Below are positions 16,283 to 18,468 of a stretch of 18,468 nt of DNA, in pieces (the first letter of the stretch is position 1; every line of letters begins with the position of its first letter). The notes beneath the pieces are model-generated. The model was not told the origin of the DNA and did no database searches. It worked only from the letters and a program-made list of their open reading frames with translations. The stretch spans positions 1 to 18,468 of the forward strand of contig JAFGSQ010000031.1 of NCBI GenBank assembly GCA_016934535.1, given 5' to 3'. Source of the stretch: a candidate division WOR-3 bacterium. GTDB taxonomy: Bacteria; SDB-A. The translations under genes were made by a program, and so were the position numbers.

Positions 16283-18468
16283 AAACTGAAATTTATTGTC
16301 TCATCGTCGTCTATGAAAACATCCTGACCGGATTTTATTTTTTTACCCTTTTTGGTTTTACCGAAATCTTTTTCCAATTCCCTCTTTTTATTTTCGAGAT
16401 TTTCGATAATCTCCGTTAGCTCAGCTGCCCTTGTTTTCAAGGCGTTTATGTCAGCTTCAGCGGCATCGGCATCGCCGAATGAAATTGTTGCATGTTCTTT
16501 GCTTTTTTCAGCTTCTCTCAAATTGCCGCCGTCCCTTTTCAACATTGCAAGTTCGGTTTCCAATGAATAATTTCTGTTCTTGAGGTCAACGATAACATCC
16601 TCTTGTTTTTTTATTTCATCAGCTAAAATCCTCGCGTCGCCCGTTTGAACAGCAGAAATACTCGTTTCAAGGTCTTTTTTCATGACGGCGATTTCTTTAC
16701 ACTCTTTTTCATATTTGCTCTTTTGGGCGTTCAGTTGATCGTGCTGTCTTTTCACAAGAGAGAGACTCTTCATCGCTTCTTCAGTTTCTTTTTCGAGCTC
16801 TTTTTTTCTGTTCATGCTTTCGGATATCGTGAACAGGAGTTTTGTGTTGTTGTCTTTTGCCTGATTTACAGACTTTTCCACGAGGTTCAGTTCGTCCAGC
16901 ATGGATCTTTTCTTTTTTCCGAGAATATCAAGCTCCTCCTTCATTACAGCCATATTTTTCTGCGCAAGCTGGAAAGACTCTTTTTCAGATTGATATCTGT
17001 TCCTCAGTTTGTTGGTTTCCGCCCAAATCTCTTCGCTTTCCCTTTTCGTTTTTTCGTTCTCTGCTTTTATCTGCCTGAGAGCTTCCATAATTCCGGTCAC
17101 GTCATCTGCTACGGAATTTTTAACATCTGTAAGCGAAGCTCTCTCTCTTTTGAACATTTCCATGTATCCTGAAAGAGTTTCCATTTTACCGTATATGGAA
17201 TTCATTGCGTTCACAATGTCCTGTTGCTCGTATTTGACGCTGTTAATCTGTTCAAGATATGAAGCCATGTCTTTTGTAACTGATCCGCTTTTCTTTGCTA
17301 TTTCTTCGACGTAAGTTTTCATGGTTTCGGCTTTTTCGGAAAGTATCCTGTTTTGTTCTGAAAGTTGTGCCTGTTTGATTTCGGTGTTTTTTATGAATTC
17401 TTTCGCGTTTTCAACCTCTCTGGAAAGCATTGACGCCTGGTTTTCGAGATTTGCTTTTTCCTCTCTTACATCGGCGACGGCAGTTTCTTCATTTTTCTTT
17501 TCAGTTAGCAGCCTCTTATACTGTTCTGTCATGGCGACAAAATCGTTTTTCGTTTTTTCTATTTTTTCCTTCAGTCTTTCATTTATCTGTTCGTCTCTCA
17601 AAGCCTGCTGGGAAAGATCCCTCAGTCTACCCGCTTCGTTTTCTATATCATTTTTGATATTGTTCAGTTTTTCATTTTCACTTTGAATAATCTCCTGAAT
17701 CGAATTTCTTTCGAATTTGATATTCACCAGATCTTTTTTAAGAGAATCAATTTCGTTTGTAATATTCTGTCTTTCATCGTTCAAAGATTCGACAACGGCG
17801 TTCATTTCCTTTATTTTTTCTTCCTGATAGTTTTTCGTGTTTTCAAAATCCGCCTGCATGACCGACAAAGATATCTCGATTTCACTTTTTTCGGAAATGC
17901 CTTGTTTTATCTTTTCGTCCAAATCCGACAACTGCCTGGTTTTTTCTTCTTCAGCGAGAATTGCTTCGCTCTGCATTTTTCTGAGTTCATCAATTTTCAC
18001 GTTCAAATCCGAAACTTCACCGGTAAGTTCTTCTTTCAGTTTTTCAAGCTTGCCTTTGTCACTCTCTATTTCGCTTATGCGAGATAAAAGCTCTTCCAGA
18101 TGAGTCGAAGATTTTTCGGATTTTTCGGCGATTTCGGAAAGCGATTTCTCTTTTTCAGCAATTTCGTCCGACAGGATTGTTGAAAGATCGGATTTTTCGC
18201 TTACGAGTTTCTCGATCTCGGACGCAAGTCTCTCTTTCTCCGCATTTCCGGACTCTGCCTCCTGCATCAAAATCGCAATATCCGACTCGAAACGCGCCTT
18301 TTCAGAACTCAAAGACTCAAGGCGCTCCTCCAATTCCGACACTACACCCTTCAGTTCCTCACGTCTTATCTCCATGCCCGCGTTCTCCGACGCCATGAGA
18401 TTTCTCTCAACTCCCGCTTTCTCCGTCTCCGCCTTCAGCGACTCCAGTTCTCTCTCAACGCCGGACAA
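16279..18468 (-). CDS. Long coiled-coil protein (N-terminus outside window)
   Basis: The reading frame is open to the right edge. The first start-like codon there (TTG at 18468) is in mid-coiled coil, so at least the N-terminus is missing. The visible 729 residues are nearly unbroken heptad repeats rich in Glu, Lys, Ser and Leu, with few prolines and no Walker motif, hinge or membrane segment. The tail switches from basic (GKTKKGKKIKSG) to acidic (VFIDDDETINFSL), a possible docking peptide. Such rods act as scaffolds, cytoskeletal elements or SMC-like arms, and sequence alone cannot choose. It leads the operon visible here, overlapping the exported DUF4159 protein gene by four bases. The first ~60 residues in view contain a 16-residue-spaced repeat (SGVEREL / AGVERNL). 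Confidence 0.8.
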   Translation of the reverse strand: MSGVERELESLKAETEKAGVERNLMASENAGMEIRREELKGVVSELEERLESLSSEKARFESDIAILMQEAESGNAEKERLASEIEKLVSEKSDLSTILSDEIAEKEKSLSEIAEKSEKSSTHLEELLSRISEIESDKGKLEKLKEELTGEVSDLNVKIDELRKMQSEAILAEEEKTRQLSDLDEKIKQGISEKSEIEISLSVMQADFENTKNYQEEKIKEMNAVVESLNDERQNITNEIDSLKKDLVNIKFERNSIQEIIQSENEKLNNIKNDIENEAGRLRDLSQQALRDEQINERLKEKIEKTKNDFVAMTEQYKRLLTEKKNEETAVADVREEKANLENQASMLSREVENAKEFIKNTEIKQAQLSEQNRILSEKAETMKTYVEEIAKKSGSVTKDMASYLEQINSVKYEQQDIVNAMNSIYGKMETLSGYMEMFKRERASLTDVKNSVADDVTGIMEALRQIKAENEKTKRESEEIWAETNKLRNRYQSEKESFQLAQKNMAVMKEELDILGKKKRSMLDELNLVEKSVNQAKDNNTKLLFTISESMNRKKELEKETEEAMKSLSLVKRQHDQLNAQKSKYEKECKEIAVMKKDLETSISAVQTGDARILADEIKKQEDVIVDLKNRNYSLETELAMLKRDGGNLREAEKSKEHATISFGDADAAEADINALKTRAAELTEIIENLENKKRELEKDFGKTKKGKKIKSGQDVFIDDDETINFSL

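Noticed and set aside
14611-18087. Plus-strand open frames opposite the 608-residue, DUF4159 and coiled-coil genes
   Set aside because: The opposite strand encodes coherent proteins; the plus frames give Phe/Ser-rich products typical of antisense to Glu/Lys-rich coding.

Overview
The window carries a complete nine-gene operon for a rotary V/A-type ATPase, flanked by envelope, surface-export and cell-wall genes. The organism is probably a Gram-negative-type bacterium of the FCB group or a related candidate phylum (WOR-3/Stahlbacteria or Cloacimonadota-like). The reasons are a secreted protein with a Por-secretion (T9SS type A) C-terminal tail, a DUF4159 protein, a bacterial V/A-ATPase in the archaeal gene order, and moderate GC content with a visibly AT-richer left end. 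This placement is inference; the window holds no phylogenetic marker RNA.

Layout. (1) 1-995, + strand: the 3' part of a TPR protein that begins outside the window. It ends at a perfect hairpin shared with the convergent gene. (2) 1010-2500, - strand: an exported protein with a T9SS sorting tail. (3) 2566-11178, - strand: the ATPase operon, transcribed H-I-K-E-C-F-A-B-D, with very short gaps or 1-4 nt overlaps and many TTG starts. (4) 11179-11328: a 150-bp divergent promoter region. (5) 11329-13696, + strand: a two-gene unit with a beta-propeller/M23 metallopeptidase and a serine beta-lactamase-fold hydrolase overlapping it by 14 nt. (6) 13696-13842: a 43/44-bp tandem repeat array filling the convergent gap and sharing sequence with the end of the next gene. 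(7) 13816-18468, - strand: a three-gene unit, read right to left, of a very long coiled-coil protein (N-terminus outside the window), a DUF4159 protein and an unrecognised 608-residue protein with ACT-like segments at both ends.

How the genes work together. The ATPase is complete: catalytic head A3B3, rotor D/F/C, peripheral stalks E/H, stator I and ring K. Subunit K is a two-hairpin proteolipid that keeps every residue lining the sodium site of the Enterococcus hirae NtpK ring, so the machine is predicted to move Na+ rather than H+. The M23/serine-hydrolase pair suggests peptidoglycan remodelling. The coiled-coil/DUF4159/608-residue operon has no function I can name and is the best candidate for an undescribed system. 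There is no gene-free stretch longer than about 150 bases.
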